64,000 nucleotides of DNA from Candidula unifasciata (GCA_905116865.2 CAJHNH020008433.1:261001-325000), one strand, 5' to 3'; numbered from the stretch's first letter, positions 10,937 to 21,176 are shown. Translations and numbers: made by a program. Notes: generated by a model from the letters alone, not told the origin.

Positions 10937-11585
10937 TACGTCCATTAGGCCATCTCTTTCCCTCTTCAGAAATTCCAGGTTGACCCAGTTTTAAAGGGTA
11001 CCAGGTATCGTCCAGGGAAGTAAAGGTGACCGGCATCACCCACCAAATGCTTATTGGTATATAAAATATAGTTATTTAGTTAGTTAGTTAGTCGACAGAT
11101 TATCCCCATTGCACGTCGAACCACTCAGTCCATGAGTGCTCGGATCCCCTCCTCAGTAAATCCCACAGCGTGTAGCGGCTAACGACACCAGTCCTGTGTT
11201 GGTTTATTTTTCTTCTTTGACTTCTTCTTTATTTTTCTTCTTCTTGTTTGGCGACACCCCGTTTAACATGTTGGTCTTGCAGTCAGACCATGGTTGCAGA
11301 TTTAAAGTTCTCAGTTGGTTCATGCAAACGTGTTAACTCTCTTAGTGCTTTCAGTATTATCAGCCTGGTCCATGGCTTGTCCGGCTTTCACCTTACCTTT
11401 CCTTGTACCCTCACATATCCTGGCACGAAAATGAAACTAATCCTTGTCAGCCCTGAATTCTGTAGCGCCATCAACTACTACCTTCTGACTCAGTCCTTCT
11501 GTATCTAAAATATAGGTCTAGTCCTATATTCCTAACACGCCCGAAGGCTTGGGAGATGGTCCTTCACTTACTTACTACGTCCATT
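10937..11585 (+). mobile_element. SINE-C copy, 5'-truncated, split by a LINE
   Basis: The body has GGTTGACCCAG, GGGTACCAGG, GGAAGTAAAGGTGACCGGC and ATCACCCACC, is interrupted at 11071, and resumes at 11516 with TCTAGTCCTATATTCC and the terminal CTTCACTTACTTAC. The exact 10-bp repeat TACGTCCATT at 10937-10946 and 11576-11585 is its target-site duplication. Confidence 0.8.
11072..11505 (-). mobile_element. LINE-G, 5'-truncated, nested in SINE-C
   Basis: It is flanked by exact 10-bp copies of TAAAATATAG (11062-11071 and 11506-11515). On the minus strand, broken frames resemble an RNase H-type tail (FVPGYVRVQGK) followed by GVVSRYTL and LLRRGSEHSWT. I read this as the C-terminus of an I-like LINE with RNase H. 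Its 3' end is a short (CTAA)n run, seen on the plus strand as TTAGTTAGTTAG at 11075. Most of the element is missing at the 5' side, as is usual after target-primed reverse transcription. Confidence 0.75.
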
Positions 11586-12397
11586 CAGCCAATGTGGATT
11601 TTCCGGTTACTCTGATCTGGCTATTCTCACTTGTTTGAGTCTCTCCCTTCTTTCAGACACAACACCGCAATCATCGACGATCAGGTCGCCCACTGGCTCG
11701 CCACTAGACGACTTCGTCGCCGGTCGGGACATATTTGAATCTGTCTCTTCTGATCGCATCAGTACTGCAGGAGGCTTTTTCAGGGCTTATGGTGGCGTGC
11801 AATGCTAAGCCATTTTATATAGCGCACATAACCTAGTCACAGTTATAACCCACAGCTCCCCCTTCGGGTATGCTGGTGGAAGGTGACGATGTCCCCCCCC
11901 CCCCCCCCTCTCCCAATTAGCAAAGCACAGCACAGCAACACAACGAACTAATCATTGCGTGGAAGGGGGATACAGGGGAAAGAGGGCACCTCAAGAAGCT
12001 TAAGTATTGTTTAAGCATGTAGTAATAATAATGTAGGGGTCTGTTTGTTCAGAACGCATGCGGTTAATTTCCTTTCCTGACCCTTGAGTTCCCTGCGGTG
12101 AACGGTTTAAACAAAAATTGTTCTCCTGGTTTTGTTTGCGTACAGTGGTACGAGAGTCACGCTGTGGAAGAGACTGGGGTCCACCTCATGTAATATTCCT
12201 AAAGACTACAGCAGCACACTGTAGCCAACCGTCAGTGTGGAGACAGCACAGGCATTAACAAAAAATAATCATAGCGAAGTGAGCAGAGCAAGCTATTGGG
12301 AACCATGAAGGACTTGGTTCAGAGAGTAACCCAACCCCTCTGGTCGTCTGACCTGAGCATACGAAACCGAACTCAAATAAGAAGAAGCAGAAACAAT
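11586..12397. other. Unassigned sequence with a poly-C run
   Basis: No gene or known element recognised. It contains 16 C at 11893-11908. Open frames are short and lack coding character. Confidence 0.5.
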
Positions 12398-12430
12398 TGA
12401 TGATGATGATAATGATAATGATGATGATAA
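12398..12430 (+). repeat. (GAT/AAT)n microsatellite
   Basis: GATGATGATGATAATGATAATG-type short run. Confidence 0.8.
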
Positions 12431-12757
12431 ATATTTGCTGAATGCCGACAACATACACCAAAATCTCTTTAACAGGAATTCCAATCTAACCGAAGACTTA
12501 GATTATTAACACATTCCAGAAGCGACCAAAATTGTGTTCATGTTAATGGAGTATTCTTCTACAACCACTTCATGTTAATAAGGTTTTACTGTACTGTATT
12601 AGAAATATGAAATATATAACAACGAATACTTACATAGAAAACGCCGAAGCATGGTTAGGGAGCCTCTTATCGTCATTGAAAATATACGGGTAAATGCTCT
12701 AATAAAAAAAAAAAAAAAATTCTCAAAATTTTAGACCTAAAAAAAAAAAGAAAAACG
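12431..12757. other. Unassigned AT-rich sequence
   Basis: Two A-runs (12705-12719 and 12739-12749) and nothing else recognised. Confidence 0.5.
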
Positions 12758-13056
12758 AAGATTTTTGGGCACCTCAAGATCGGCGCCTCTGCCTTCCATT
12801 GACACTTTATAGTGGGCAGTCGGTCTCTTCCCCCCCCCCCCCCTTTTCGTCCTCCAACCCCCACAAGACAAAAGTTTATACCCCAGACCCACGCTCGGAA
12901 AGCTCCCACATAGCACCCTTGCAAACATTCTATGGGTGGGGCCCTACCTGGTTTTAGCTGAGACCTTAAAAAAATTTATTTTTGGGGCACCTTAAGTTTT
13001 TGCGCCTTCTGCCTTCCACTGATTCCTGATAATCCATCCCCCTGTCGGTTCCTCCA
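12758..13056. repeat. Local duplication beside the G-run array
   Basis: TTTTGGGCACCTCAAG followed by GCGCCTCTGCCTTCCATTGA (12760-12802) recurs as TTTTGGGGCACCTTAAG and GCGCCTTCTGCCTTCCACTGA-like sequence at 12981-13022. A 13-18 base C run lies between (from 12830). The repeated piece may be an old LINE tail. Confidence 0.6.
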
Positions 13057-14964
13057 GGACCCATTGTGCGGTTGGGGGGGGGGGGAGAAAAGACCCATTG
13101 TGCGGTTGGGGGGGGGGAGAGGAGAACCATTGTGCGGTGCGGTTGGGGGGGGGGGGGGAGAGAAAAGACCCATTGTGCGGTTGGGGGGGGGGGGGAGAGA
13201 GAAAAGACCCATTGTGCGGTTGGGGGGGGGGGGAGAAAAGACCCATTGTGCGGTTGGGGGGGGGGGAGAAAAGACCCATTGTGCGGTTGGGGGGGGGGAT
13301 AGAAAAGACCCATAGTGCGGTTGGGGGGGGGAGAAAAGACCCATTGTGCGGTGGGGGGGGGGGGGGGAGAAAAGACCCATTGTGCGGCTGGGGGGGGGGA
13401 GAAAGAAAAGACCCATTGTGCGGTTGGGGGGGGGGGAGAAAAGACCCATTGTGCGGTTGGGGGGGAGAAAAGACCCATTGTGCGGTTGGGGGGGGGGGAG
13501 AGAAAAGACCCATTGTGCGGTTAGGGGGGGGGGGAGAGAGAGAAAAGACCCATTGTGCGGTTGGGAGGGGGAGAAAAGACCCATTGTGCGGTTGGGGGGG
13601 GGGAGAAAAGACCCATTGTGCGTTGGAGGGGGGGGAGAGAAAAGACCCATTGTGCGGTTGGGGGGGGGAGAGAAAAGACCCATTGTGCGGTTGGGGGGAG
13701 GGGGGGAGAAAAAGACCCATTGTGCGGTTGGGGGGGGGGGGGGGAAGACCCATTGTGCGGTTGGGGGGGGGAGAGAGAAAAGACCCATTGTGCGGTTGGG
13801 GGGGGGGGGGATAAAAGACCCATTGTACGGTTGGGGGGGGGGAAGACCCATTGTACGGTTGGGGGGGGGGGAAGACCCATTGTGCGGTTGGGGGGGGGGA
13901 GAAAAAAGACCCATTGTGCGGTTGGGGGGGGGGAGAAAAGGACCCATTGTGCGGTTGGGGGGGGGGGGGAGACCCATTGTGCGGTTGCGGTTGGGGGGGG
14001 GGGGGGGAGAGAAAAAGACCCATTGTGCGGTTGGGTTGGGGGGAGAGAGGAAAAGACCCATGTGTGCGGTTGGGGGGGGGGGAGAAAAGACCCATTGTGC
14101 GGTTGGGGGGGGGAGAGAAAAGACCCATTGTGCGGTTGGGGGGGGATAGAAAAGACCCATTGTGCGGTGGGGGGGGGGGGAGAGAAAAGACCCATTGTGC
14201 GGTGGGGGGGGGGGGGGAGAAAAGACCCATTGTGCGGGGGGGGCTTGGGGGGGGGGGGGGGGGAGAAAGAAAAGACCCATTGTGCGGTTGGGGGGGGGGG
14301 AGAGAAAAGACCCATTGTGCAGTTGGGGGGGGGGGGAGAAAAGACCCATTGTGCGGTTGGGGGGGGGGAGAAAAGACCCATTGTGCGGTTAGGGGGGGGG
14401 AGAGAGAAAAGACCCATTGTGCGGTTTGGGAGGGGGAGAGAAAAGACCCATTGTGCGGTTGGGGGGGGGGGGGAGAAAAGACCCATTGTGCGTTTTGGGG
14501 GGGGGGGAGAGAAAAGACCCATTGTGCGGTTGGGGGGGGGGAGAGAAAAGACCCATTGTGTGGTTGGGGGGGGGGGGAGAGAAAAAGACCCATTGTGCGG
14601 TTGGGGGGAGGGGGGGAGAGAAAAGACCCATTGTGCGGTTGGGGGGGGGGGGAAAGACCCATTGTGCGGTTGGGGGGGGGGGGGGGGAGAAAAGACCCAT
14701 TGTGCGGTTGGGGGGGGGGGGGATAAAAAAGACCCATTGTACGGTTGGGGGGGGGAAGACCCATTGTGCGGTTGGGGGGGGGGAGAAAAGACCCATTGTG
14801 GGTTGGGGGGGGGAGAAAAGACTCATTGTGCGGTTGGGGGGGGGGAGAGAGAAAAGACCCATTGTGCGGTGGGGGGGGGGGAGAAAAGACCCATTGTGCG
14901 GTTGGGGGGGGGGAGAAAAGACCCATTGTGCGGGGTGGGGGGGGGGAGAAAAGACCCATTGTCT
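13057..14964 (+). repeat. G-run minisatellite, about 58 units of 30-37 bp
   Basis: Each unit is GACCCATTGTGCGGTT followed by 7 to 18 G and then (GA)nAAA. G-run length and the number of GA steps vary from unit to unit; the rest is almost invariant. All G runs are on the plus strand, giving about 1.9 kb of strong strand asymmetry and dense quadruplex potential. The final unit (14941-14965) passes without a break into the 5' region of a SINE-B copy. Proline-rich open frames of up to 688 residues on the minus strand are repeat artefacts. Confidence 0.95.
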
Positions 14965-15165
14965 TCCAAACAGGCATGTCGTAGGTGTCGACTAATCGGG
15001 CGCATGCTTCGAATTCGGAGTACATCTGCCTGAGATATAAGGAACCAAGAGTCTGCATACATACAAACTAAACGTGTGATACAGATGTGCACGCAACACT
15101 CCGGTTCAGGAAGACGACTAGAGCCCGGAGGTGGACGAAATCCCAGAACTTTCCGGGTTTACATC
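14965..15165 (+). mobile_element. SINE-B copy, 3'-truncated
   Basis: GCATGTCGTAGGTGTCGACT, ACATCTGCCTGAGA, a GCACGCAACACTC box and a CAGAACTTTCC-like end are present, but the terminal GAACGCGAAGAAG is missing. The sequence continues directly into the LINE-A tail at 15166. Confidence 0.75.
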
Positions 15166-15356
15166 TGGAACCCACAGTGGCATAGGAATAAAGGAAGCCA
15201 AAAAACACATGGAGAAGGGAGCTGGAGAATGAAGTTACAAAAATAAGGAGGACATGGGGAGAGCTCCATGCGATAGCAAAATATAGAACGACTTGGCGTG
15301 AGTTAGTTGAGTTCTTATGCTTCTTTTCGGGCTAGAAAGGTAAAAAGAAGAAGAAA
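15166..15356 (+). pseudogene. LINE-A 3'-terminal fragment
   Basis: Frames such as WNPQWHRNKG correspond to LHWNPQGHRNKGRPKNTW in the better LINE-A at 22-24 kb. It ends in a short AAAAAGAAGAAGAAAAGG tail. It is disrupted and retains only the last ~60 codons. Direct contact with a truncated SINE-B suggests insertion at, or template jumping from, that SINE. Confidence 0.7.
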
Positions 15357-15790
15357 AGGATCGCGAAAAAAGGAGATTCCCACTAGTGGGCAAGCGCTAT
15401 CCGGCTCTTCTCTTATCTCGTCATTGTGAATATTGGTATTACGTTTTAGCAAGTCCTGGTTATGTTTAGACTAGCGTGCGGATATGAACGCCCGCACCGA
15501 CACGAAGATAGCTTTTGTGATTGATTTTCTAGTTATCTGTCGACCCCAAACTCCACCCGTTATTTTTGTAGTGAATTTCTTCTCAGAAATTATGGCTAGT
15601 ATTTCACTGACGGCTCTTTCAGCTCTCGATTGCGCTGTGCTCTTGCGACGTTTTGTGTGTGTTCTGTAAACTGACCTTTCTGATCTTGTGGCCTGTTACT
15701 GTATACAAGGGAACTTACTGTTAATGATTTTATTGTATATTAAAAAAAACCAAAAAAAGCAAAATTCGACAAATTAATTACTCAGGTTGT
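15357..15790. other. Unassigned sequence
   Basis: A 61-residue frame at 15484-15669 shows no recognised family or coding signal. Nothing else identified. Confidence 0.5.
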
Positions 15791-15945
15791 TTCTTTAATT
15801 TTATACGACCACATCTCGTCGGCTAGTGTTAAATTAATAGCGATTACTAGTAACCCTAAACTCCCCCTCACCCATTTTACGGGACGTTCTGGGGATTTCG
15901 TTACCAAATCTCTAAGCCGACGAGATGTGGTTGGATAAAGTTAAG
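15791..15945. mobile_element. MITE with CATCTCG terminal inverted repeats
   Basis: CCACATCTCGTCGGCT at 15809-15824 is the exact inverted complement of 15915-15930. The match continues imperfectly outward (CTTTAATTTTATAC against CCTTAACTTTATCC), giving arms of about 35 bp around a 90-bp core. A non-autonomous DNA transposon is likely; the superfamily is not determined. Confidence 0.6.
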
Positions 15946-16027
15946 GAACCCCCGGGTTTAACACAGTGTGGGTTTCGTGACCCCATTTTGAGAAGGACCT
16001 CTAACAAATCATTGTCGATAAAATAGT

Positions 16028-16218
16028 GGTGTTACCATTGAGGTCAGAGTGTATCTGCTTGAGAGGCAACAGTCTAAATCTATAACAGTATAAAATAAGC
16101 AAGATCTGTAAAACGGATGTGCAGACACAATTCATGATCATGAACAAGATCAAAGTCCAGAAGTGGACAAACAGCCAAATCTTTCCGCGGGAGTTTACAG
16201 CCGGTAAAAAAAGGCAGA
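16028..16218 (+). mobile_element. SINE-B copy
   Basis: GTATCTGCTTGAGAGGCAAC, GATCTGTAAAACGGATGTGC, AGTCCAGAAGTGGAC and GGGAGTTTACAGCCGGTAA appear in SINE-B order. The 5' part is truncated and the tail is short (AAAAAAAGGCAGAAG). Confidence 0.75.
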
Positions 16219-16269
16219 AGAGTCTCATCTGTTTATCTGTCAGCTCAGTGTATTAATTTCATTGAGCTT

Positions 16270-16348
16270 ACCACAATTATGATTGAAAGCACACATGACA
16301 GAAGGCTGTGGATAGACGTGACTGTCAACGCCACACAGTTGGAACTAA
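16270..16348 (+). pseudogene. LINE-B extreme 3' fragment
   Basis: It encodes IESTHDRRLWIDVTVNAT, the last residues of the LINE-B protein. It is a single-copy relative of the 90-bp unit tandemly repeated at 54116-55012. Confidence 0.65.
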
Positions 16349-16350
16349 AA

Positions 16351-16545
16351 CAGTGGCTCTCAACCGCCCTAATGTGGTGACCTTTTAATACAGTTTCTCA
16401 TGTTGTGGTCACCTCAAACCATCAAATAATTTTCGTTGTTACTCCATTACCAGTGAATTTGTGTTGTCAGATGGTCTTTGGCGACCTCTGTAAAAGGCTC
16501 GTTCAACCCACAAAAGGGTCGTGTCCCATAGGCTGAGAACCACTG
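16351..16545. mobile_element. hAT MITE of the SPIN/URR1 type, copy 1
   Basis: The ends are CAGTGGCTCTCAACC and GGCTGAGAACCACTG, near-perfect inverted repeats. The interior has TTTAATACAGTTTCTCATG, TTGTGGTCACC, ATGGTCTTTGGCGACC and AAAAGGGTCG, which match the layout of the SPIN/URR1 hAT family known from vertebrates and some invertebrates. The flanking 8-mers AACTAAAA and GACTCAAA look like a decayed 8-bp target duplication. It is non-autonomous, with no transposase. Confidence 0.8.
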
Positions 16546-16639
16546 GACTCAAAGATGAAGAAACATTCTTTTGATCCATTCATCCTGTTTGTGGTAATGG
16601 ATACTTTCACTTATCCTCTTCCATATTTGTACTATTTTT

Positions 16640-16992
16640 ATTTTATTTAGCCCTTTATAAACAATGGAGCATGAGCCGCCCTTTATCACCAAATGGAGCA
16701 TAGGCCCGCCAGCATCTCATGCAATCTTCCTTTTCTACACTACCACATGTAGCTCATCAAGTCGTCTCTATCTTGTCAACCTCTTCTTCACCATGTGTTG
16801 TTTGGTGTACCTTTATTTCTCTGTCCCTGTGGGTTCCAGTGCAAAGACGATTTAGTTTATTTTTCTCAGGTGTACTGCCGAGCGCCAGCGTGTTTTCTTC
16901 ACTTTTAGACACTTGAATTTGCTTATTTCTCTCCATAAGCTCCCCATTTGTGATTCTATTATACTTAAAGCAATGTTTCCCCGTTGTACATT
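16640..16992 (-). pseudogene. LINE-A C-terminal fragment
   Basis: Minus-strand frames give KYNRITNGELMERNKQ, then in another frame GTHRDREIKVHQTTHGEEE. These are shifted versions of DRITNVELWERTKQ and NPQGHRNKGRPKNTWRRE of LINE-A. Multiple frameshifts; a relic. Confidence 0.7.
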
Positions 16993-17339
16993 TGAACAAA
17001 GAAGACACAAACAAAAGATTGCACAATTTATTGCCGGGCATATTTCGTCAGGTGCATACTACAGTAACAATTACATAAATGAAGCAACTAAGTGAATCCT
17101 TTATAACTGAAGTACGATTTCAACAACGATCAAACATGACTTCCTGTTTTTACCAGAGCAGCCATAAAAACTGAAATTTTATTAAACGACTTAATTCCCT
17201 GTGTTTTGCGCAAACACCAGAATACCAAACGGGTTACAAATCCATGCCTGTAGCAGGGGCAGGCCCGTATCCCAGCCGCTAGACCTGCAAAGAATGTTTA
17301 TGTTAATAGTTTAGATCTACCAGCATGTAGGCATACAAC
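16993..17339. other. Unassigned sequence
   Basis: No gene or element recognised. TGCCTGTAGCAGGGGCAGG near 17246 is an isolated low-copy stretch. Confidence 0.5.
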
Positions 17340-17847
17340 GTTCTCTTAGTCATCATACACATACACGCTCACGCCCCCACACACACACATCGGTGCTTGG
17401 TGCTTTGTTCATTCCCTTTCCCTTTCTGAAAAATACGCATACACTCATTCAAATGCGCTACATACATACACAACACAAGGCCACTAAACACAGACGACAC
17501 ATATACACGCCGCACAGGCTGACCACACACGCTCACCCACAACACAGGCTCATTACACGCACACCACACATGCCCTCTACACACTCATTAGTTACAACAA
17601 CAAAAAAGTCACATACACACATGAGCCGATGACAGACATACACAACACACAAGCTCACCATACTCATCTACATCAGACTGGCCCACTTCACGCACATCAC
17701 ACAAGCCCACTACACTCACATACACACCACTACACATATACGCAGTCCAGACAACCCTATTTCATGGACAAAATACAAACCCACTACACACATAAATCCA
17801 CAACAGACAAGCTGACTTCACGCACATCACATATGCCCACTACAGTC

Positions 17848-17882
<35 letters not shown>

Positions 17883-17988
17883 GACGAGCCCACTAGACAC
17901 ACACACACACACGTACACACATTCCAGGCAAGCCAACTACACACACACACATACGCACACGCATACACACACTCCAGGCAAGCCCACT

Positions 17989-18020
<32 letters not shown>

Positions 18021-18120
18021 CAGACAAACCAACTTTACGCAAGCCGACTACACACAGAATACCATACAATCCCACCACATACACACATCAGACGAGTCCA
18101 CTTCACATACATAAGACAAG
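17340..18120 (+). repeat. CA-rich degenerate tandem region
   Basis: Phrases such as CAGGCTCATTACACGCACAC, CAGACAAGCTGACTTCACGC and CAGGCAAGCCCACTACACAC recur every 30-45 bp, with pure (CA)n stretches at 17850-17880 and 17989-18016. Open frames rich in His and Thr are artefacts. Confidence 0.75.
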
Positions 18121-18239
18121 CCCAGTACTCACAAATTATCTGCCTTGCTCTGTCCCACTCAGAAGCGGCGCAGACCCTCTCTGGTTGTAGATTCAAACAG
18201 TACATACGTAAGTTTTGCTCTTCTTGAATCTCCATGTTT

Positions 18240-18497
18240 GTTTTGGAGTCCCATTGGTGGGGGGGGGGGGGGGGTGTTTGGAGAACAGACACACTTTCTC
18301 CTTATAAGCATGTCGTAAAGGTCGACTATTTAGGGGTGTTTCCTTCGAAGCTGGAGTGCATCTGCCCGAGAGGCAAGAACCAGTCGGCATATAAATAAGC
18401 CATATCTGTAAAACGAATCTGCACGCAAAATGCTAGTTTTGGAACAAAGCTAAAGTGGACGAACAATCAGAAATTTCCGACTGAGTTTACAGCCTTT
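18240..18497 (+). mobile_element. SINE-B copy with 5' G-run
   Basis: It begins with 16 G (18259-18274), then GCATGTCGTAAAGGTCGACT, GCATCTGCCCGAGAGGCAAG, CTGTAAAACGAATCTGCACG and AGTTTACAGCC, running straight into a GAA tail. The G-run at its 5' side is the feature that is amplified at 13-15 kb. Confidence 0.8.
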
Positions 18498-18611
18498 GAA
18501 GAAGAAGAAGAAGAAGAAGAAGTAGAAGAAGAAGAAGAAGAAGAAGAAGAAGAAGAAGAAGAAGAAGAAGAAGAAGAAGAAGAAGAAGAAGAAGAAGAAG
18601 AAGAAGAAGAG
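18498..18611 (+). repeat. (GAA)n tail of SINE-B
   Basis: About 38 triplets with one GTA variant, starting at the SINE-B 3' end (ACAGCCTTTGAAGAAG). Confidence 0.9.
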
Positions 18612-18750
18612 CGACAATGGACATAAGCCACATCAAAGTACGTGTTAACAATAACGACAACTATAACAACGACCACGAAAACAATAATAACAACAAGAAC
18701 AATACAACCAATAATGTACTGACTGGCAATATATATAAATAAATAAATAC

Positions 18751-18754
<4 letters not shown>

Positions 18755-18838
<84 letters not shown>
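18755..18838. repeat. (TA)n microsatellite, about 40 units
   Basis: Pure TA dinucleotides following an AAATAAATACATATACAT lead-in and followed by GTGTGTGTGCATGTATG. Such runs readily extrude cruciforms. Confidence 0.95.
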
Positions 18839-18841
<3 letters not shown>

Positions 18842-19430
18842 TGTGTGTGCATGTATGTATGTATGAGTGTGTGTGAAAAAAATAAAAATAGATTATTAAA
18901 AAGCACTCTGTGAATGTGGGGGTGGGGGAGTACTACCTTTTTGCAAATTTTCTTAGTGGGCGCAACACACCCATTTACCCCCTCCCCCCCCCAATTAAAT
19001 CTTTCTTGGGAGTGCCCAGCGTGCCTGAGCTCTAGGTCGGAGCCGCTGCTGTGTAATTACACAGAGGTGCCACTTTTAGAAGAAATGGACTTAGAAATTT
19101 GACTATAAAGGGAAAGAAATTCCAGGAAAATATTTGTTCTCGCATTTTCACTCACTCTCGCCGTAGCTAGCTTCAAACGGTGCAGACACACATTGTGCTC
19201 TTCCGTCAGACTTTCGAACGACCTTTGTCATAATCTTAAAACATAGTTCAAACGATGACGCAAGCGTAAGAAACTGGCAATGCTGTCACTTTTTTAAAGA
19301 GATGGAGAGCGAACGAAGAGAAGGAAGAGTACCTGCAGCCTAATTTACTCCGCATTTATTGCCCTTAGACATTGGTGTAGCTTTGATATAATTCCAGTTT
19401 TCATTTATTTGTATGTGGCGGCCGTGAGGT
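18839..19430. other. Unassigned sequence
   Basis: No gene or element recognised. Short G and C runs occur near 18917 and 18983. Confidence 0.5.
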
Positions 19431-19433
19431 TTT

Positions 19434-19742
19434 TGAAGTGTATGCATAACCCTTGGGGTTGTACGGAGCAGCACTTGGGAACCCTTGGGGCTATACGGAG
19501 CAGCAGCTGAGAACCCTTGGGGCTGTACGGAGCAGCAGCTGAGAACCCCTGGGGCTGTACGGAGCAGCAGCTGGGAACCCTTGGGGCTGTAAGGAGCAGC
19601 AGCTGGGAACCCTTGGGGGCTGTACGGAGCAGCACTTGGGAACCCTTGGGGCTGTAGGGAGCAGCACCTGGGAACCCTTGGGGCTTACGGAGCAGCAGCT
19701 GAGAACCCTTGGGGCTGTACGGAGCAGTACCTGGGAACCTCT
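19434..19742 (+). repeat. 32-bp minisatellite, about 10 units
   Basis: The unit is CCTTGGGGCTGTACGGAGCA followed by GCAGCTGGGAAC. Units differ by a few substitutions (ACTTGGG against GCTGGG). Three units give 96 bp, hence an open frame on the minus strand with SPKGSQLLLR repeats. Confidence 0.9.
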
Positions 19743-19997
19743 GTATATCGTGTCCTAACTGACACCCGTCTATAAGCACACATGCAGTTCCTTTCGCACT
19801 GACTGGCACATCCGGTACGGATGAGTTCTGTGCGATCATAAGCCTGTGATAATAAATACCAGAATGTTCTGCTGGCAGATAGAAAGTATTAGTAAGTTAG
19901 CCGTTAGGTAACAAGGAGAGGCAGCAGAAATAGGAGCAGTGGAAAAGGGCGGGGGGGGGGAGCGCACTAATTTAAAAAATACACACACACACAAATT

Positions 19998-20115
19998 AAA
20001 CGAGAAGAACAAGGGAAGGTGGAATATGAGGAGGAGGAACAATAGGGGCAGAAGAAGAGACATAAGGAGTAGGAGGAGGATGAGAATAATAATAATAATA
20101 ATGAAAGGTGGAAGA
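19998..20115 (+). mobile_element. Short retroposon with AAT tail, copy 1
   Basis: AAACGAGAAGAACAAGGGAA through AGGAGGATGAGAATAATAAT recurs inverted at 21180-21272, where it sits inside a hAT element. An AAT run at the same end in both copies suggests a small retroposon with an AAT tail. The family is not recognised. Confidence 0.5.
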
Positions 20116-20235
20116 GAAAGAATAAAAATAAGAAATGAAGGGAAGAAAAAAAGATAATGTAGAATAAGAAGATAAACAAGACAGAGGCGAAGAATGACAA
20201 GATGAAGAAAAGACAGGTACAGTAGAAGTGAATAA

Positions 20236-20298
20236 TAATAATAATAATAATAAGAAGAAGAAGAAGAAGAAGAAGAGGAAGAGGAAGAAGAAAAAGAA
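20236..20298 (+). repeat. (AAT)n(AAG)n microsatellite
   Basis: Short compound run just upstream of the intact SINE-A. Confidence 0.85.
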
Positions 20299-20320
20299 GA
20301 TCTACCTGTCAGTGAGGCAG

Positions 20321-20550
20321 GTCGGCTCTGTGGCTAAGTCGATGCGAACGCTTCGTAATGCCGGGGTGCCGGGTTCGATCCCAGCTGCGGGCCATGCGCA
20401 TTGCGTTGGTTTCGACAGTGGTGTCAGGGAGCCGACCGTCCAGTAAGCAATGGCAAACTGCTGGACGTAAATTTGCCTAGAGAAACCACACAACAGCCAG
20501 GAGCTGCTGGGGTTGGTTTTGCAACGTCCTGTAAAGGATACGCAACTAAC
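20321..20550 (+). mobile_element. SINE-A, full-length reference copy
   Basis: A 230-bp tRNA-derived SINE. It has a pol III A-box TGGCTAAGTCG (20331-20341) and B-box GGTTCGATCCC (20372-20382). The body carries GTTTCGACAGTGGTGTC, GGCAAACTGCTGGACGTAAA and GCAACGTCCTGTAAAGGATA and ends GCAACTAAC. Exact 11-bp target-site duplications CAGTGAGGCAG lie at 20310-20320 and 20551-20561. Other copies are at 2577, 7425, 10203, 29669, 32970, 49317 and 50935. Confidence 0.92.
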
Positions 20551-20638
20551 CAGTGAGGCAGATGCCTTAAAAGCACCTAAAATCACCCAACGGAGGCAAA
20601 GGATGACGAGATGAAGAGAAGGAAAGTACAGTAGAAGG

Positions 20639-20640
<2 letters not shown>

Positions 20641-20697
<57 letters not shown>

Positions 20698-20760
20698 GTA
20701 ATACTAGTAATAATAATAATAACAGTAATAATAATAATAATATTAATAATAATAATAAGA
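20641..20760 (+). repeat. (AAT)n microsatellite with AGT interruptions
   Basis: About 40 triplets. Ile-rich and Leu-rich open frames on the minus strand derive from it. Confidence 0.92.
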
Positions 20761-20834
20761 AGGAACGAACGAAAGAACAAATTTTCCACTTTTCAGTGTG
20801 ACAGACGCCATAAAGGCACCTAAAACCACCCAAC

Positions 20835-21074
20835 CCTTACGGTAACCTGACACGGTTCAGACACGCACTCTTTACTCTCTACGTACGATCACCTGCCAGG
20901 TATGAAGACCCAACCACTTTTATCTTTCCAACCAGTACGCCTTTTTAATTCCAGCGACTCTAAGATCAAGATTGCAGTTCATGATAATATTTTACTTTTG
21001 CAACTGCCGTCCTGCACATCAACTCCCAGTTACCTTGCTCGCACCCACCATAACATGCTCTTTACATGCAGTAG
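20835..21074. other. Unassigned sequence
   Basis: Nothing recognised between the duplication and the hAT element. Confidence 0.5.
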
Positions 21075-21134
21075 AGAAGGTGTTCTCAACCTGTGGGTTG
21101 CGAGCATTTGTGGGTCTTCTTCCTCCTCCTCCTC

Positions 21135-21176
<42 letters not shown>

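Larger units (their letters stand above)
20160..20834 (+). repeat. Tandem duplication around an AAT microsatellite
   Basis: GAGGCGAAGAATGACAAGAT...GTACAGTAGAAGTGAATAAT (20183-20240) is repeated as GAGGCAAAGGATGACGAGAT...GTACAGTAGAAGGGAATAAT (20594-20650). The downstream strings CAGATGCCTTAAAAGCACC (20559) and CAGACGCCATAAAGGCACC (20803) also match. The SINE-A at 20321 entered one copy. Confidence 0.65.

Noticed and set aside
12976..15058. Open frames up to 688 residues, proline-rich, on the minus strand
   Set aside because: They follow the G-run minisatellite in all frames, change frame with G-run length and have complementary open frames on the plus strand. No protein signal.
20331..20400. 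tRNA gene suggested by A and B boxes
   Set aside because: The sequence is the head of a 230-bp SINE with target duplications and does not fold as a complete tRNA.
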